Virus record (IMG/VR): IMGVR_UViG_3300009008_000186
Location: 1 to 28,972 of that record
DNA from: a virus
Length of the DNA: 28,972 nucleotides
Direction: 5' to 3' (one strand)
The translations under genes were made by a program, and so were the position numbers. Under the pieces are notes generated by a model. That model ran no database searches and had not been told where the DNA came from. It saw only the letters and a program-made list of their open reading frames with translations. Below are positions 27,606 to 28,972 of this stretch, piece after piece (the first letter of the stretch is position 1; each line of letters starts with the position of its first letter).

Positions 27606-28972
27606 AGTAGTTCCCTGGCGCGGTAGCGCGGAACCACTCCCGATTCAAGCGCCCCTCTCCGCGTTTACGCGGAAGGTAGTGGAGCGGCCCCTCAGAGGCC
27701 CCTGGCAGAGCCTTCCAGGCTTTCTTCGCCGCTGGGGAGGTCGTTCCTCCGCCTAGACACTCATGGGGCACCAGCGCCGCTCCTGCGCGGTCTGCGGCCT
27801 CCAGAGCATGACGATACATCACGCGCCCGATGCCCTTGCCGCGCAGCCGGGGATCGAATAGCTCCGCACCAGGGACCACCCAGATGCCCTGGATGTGCGG
27901 CTGCTTCCTCCGCAGGCGCTCTAGGGCGTCGTAGCATTCACGCGGAGCTTGGTTCCACTCAAAGCCCTTCTCATTGACCCTGGTGGCGCGGAAGTAGGAC
28001 ATAAGGCCGTACTGAACGGGTGCCGGAGCACTCTCGTCGTGCATCTCGACTTTGAAGCCTTCAAAGGCATCTCCCGGTGGGTATGCCTCGATGCGAATGT
28101 CCGTCGAGCGCGGGACTCCGGCTGCGTAGAGATCTTCGCGGAGCTGCTCCATGTGCGGCGACACCCACGGCTTCGGCTTTGACGGGAACTTGTAGGCCCG
28201 GCGACCCCTTTCCTTGATCTTCAAGGCACCCCGAGCTTGGAGGGAGGGAAGCACACTCCGACCCTTCTTCACAAAGCGGTAGTCGAGAGCTTCACGCTCA
28301 GAGGGCGGAGTTCCCTTGGGGTTGTGCTCCCCACACGCCTCTGCGTCTCGGATTGTGGGGTCGTCCCACACCGGATACCACTCGACATCGTTGCGCCGCT
28401 GGCGCAGGTAGTGGGTCCACACTGCAGCAGCGGCGGGGCTAACACTCCCACGATCTGGCATCACGCCCGTACTCCCTGCCCACTCAAGTCCCAGGTCGTA
28501 GAGCATCGGGCCCCAGCCGGAGGGAGCTTCGCTGTTGGTGACGACCCAGGCCCCTCCACAAGAGACGTAACGGATCATCTGTAGGTGTCCTATGCGTTGG
28601 TCCCGGCCATCGCGCAGGGTGATAAAGACCGAGGGCCCCCGTTCGTCGGAGTAGATCTGCACACGCCACCCCGCTGGGAGATCGGTTGGCCCCTTTGCAG
28701 CACGTCGCCCTCGCCCAGCCGGACGATTCAAGCGTCCCTCTCCGCGCAGCCTATCCCAGACCTTCTGTGCCATCGGGCTCGTCCCGCTGCCACCGTAGTC
28801 CTTGGTGGAGATCATCTTGATCGGCTTGAACTTGTAGGCCTCGATCAAGGCCCTGGTCGAGACGTACATCAGGCTCCCCAGCCCTGTCCCCTGGTAGGGC
28901 TCACCCAACTGAGATCCGCTCACCACCCAGACGCTCTCACCCCCCTGACGCACCTCCTCGACTTGAACATGG
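27604..28972 (-). CDS. Repetitive GNAT-like protein, N-terminus outside window
   Basis: The frame is open to the right edge, so the 5' end is missing; GTG 28953 is only the first start codon inside the window. At least two GNAT acetyl-CoA-binding loops are visible, PYQGTGLGSLMY near the visible N-terminus and PRLRGKGIGRVMY near the C-terminus. Between them GWGPMLYDLGLEWA is a degenerate third copy. Each is followed by SPxAxxxW (GTSPMAQKVW, SVSPAAAAVW, TTSPAAKKAW). RGEGRLNR follows the first and third units and is repeated at DNA level (27641-27663, 28724-28746). Such multidomain proteins in phages may be co-injected effectors; acetyltransferase activity is inferred. Confidence 0.72.
   Translation of the reverse strand, partial: HVQVEEVRQGGESVWVVSGSQLGEPYQGTGLGSLMYVSTRALIEAYKFKPIKMISTKDYGGSGTSPMAQKVWDRLRGEGRLNRPAGRGRRAAKGPTDLPAGWRVQIYSDERGPSVFITLRDGRDQRIGHLQMIRYVSCGGAWVVTNSEAPSGWGPMLYDLGLEWAGSTGVMPDRGSVSPAAAAVWTHYLRQRRNDVEWYPVWDDPTIRDAEACGEHNPKGTPPSEREALDYRFVKKGRSVLPSLQARGALKIKERGRRAYKFPSKPKPWVSPHMEQLREDLYAAGVPRSTDIRIEAYPPGDAFEGFKVEMHDESAPAPVQYGLMSYFRATRVNEKGFEWNQAPRECYDALERLRRKQPHIQGIWVVPGAELFDPRLRGKGIGRVMYRHALEAADRAGAALVPHECLGGGTTSPAAKKAWKALPGASEGPLHYLPRKRGEGRLNREWFRATAPGNY

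Overview
This window looks like part of a large, GC-rich double-stranded DNA bacteriophage genome, or a phage-like or plasmid-like element. The evidence is a phage-style replication and recombination cluster, very tight packing with many 4-base ATGA start/stop overlaps, blocks of alternating strand, and long runs of small phage-type proteins of unknown function. No terminase, portal, capsid or tail gene is visible, so 'phage' rests on gene content and layout. The host cannot be named.

Layout. (1) 1-7719, + strand, replication/recombination operon: the end of an SNF2-like helicase, a DnaQ-fold protein that has lost its catalytic residues, a RecB/Cas4-like PD-(D/E)XK nuclease with an apparent Fe-S cysteine set, a RecA/Sak4-like ATPase, and a small protein in the place of a single-strand binding protein. 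A strong terminator follows, then a small gene, a uracil-DNA glycosylase fused to a family A DNA polymerase, and a small acidic protein. (2) 7716-8396, - strand: two small genes separated by an 11-bp perfect-stem terminator. (3) 8560-15049, + strand: a zinc-ribbon protein, then a small helix-turn-helix protein whose predicted mRNA is leaderless. Just after it a promoter carrying a perfect palindrome drives a long operon: a Rad50/SMC-like ATPase, several unknown or DNA-binding proteins (one a zinc ribbon joined to a ribbon-helix-helix), and a run of membrane or membrane-anchored proteins. (4) 15021-16643: a - strand ribbon-helix-helix pair divergent from a + strand serine recombinase, followed by palindromic TTGCAW repeats. 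(5) 16644-21662, - strand operon: small unknowns, an ArdC-like antirestriction protein, a RecD-like helicase cut in two by one in-frame TAG inside its Walker B region, and a protein joining an XRE HTH, a sigma region 4-like HTH and a Cys/His-rich tail. (6) 21965-27467, + strand: about 15 small accessory genes (cysteine-peptidase-like, DUF2325-like, DUF6011-like, DUF3846-like and unknowns), ending in a clear terminator. (7) 27604 to the window end, - strand: a repetitive GNAT-like protein whose N-terminus lies outside the window.

How the parts fit. Region 1 plus the RecD-like helicase and the Rad50-like ATPase make a self-contained replication and recombination set. ArdC would protect incoming DNA from host restriction. 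At least seven DNA-binding proteins (HTH, two-HTH, zinc ribbon-RHH, RHH, XRE-sigma4, recombinase, and the HTH next to the SMC operon) imply layered transcription control. Several promoters share a CAGAAAGT(A)TTGACA-like upstream element. The best candidates for undescribed biology are the HTH-controlled SMC-to-membrane-protein operon, the XRE-sigma4-Cys/His protein, the catalytically dead DnaQ homologue, and the amber-split helicase.
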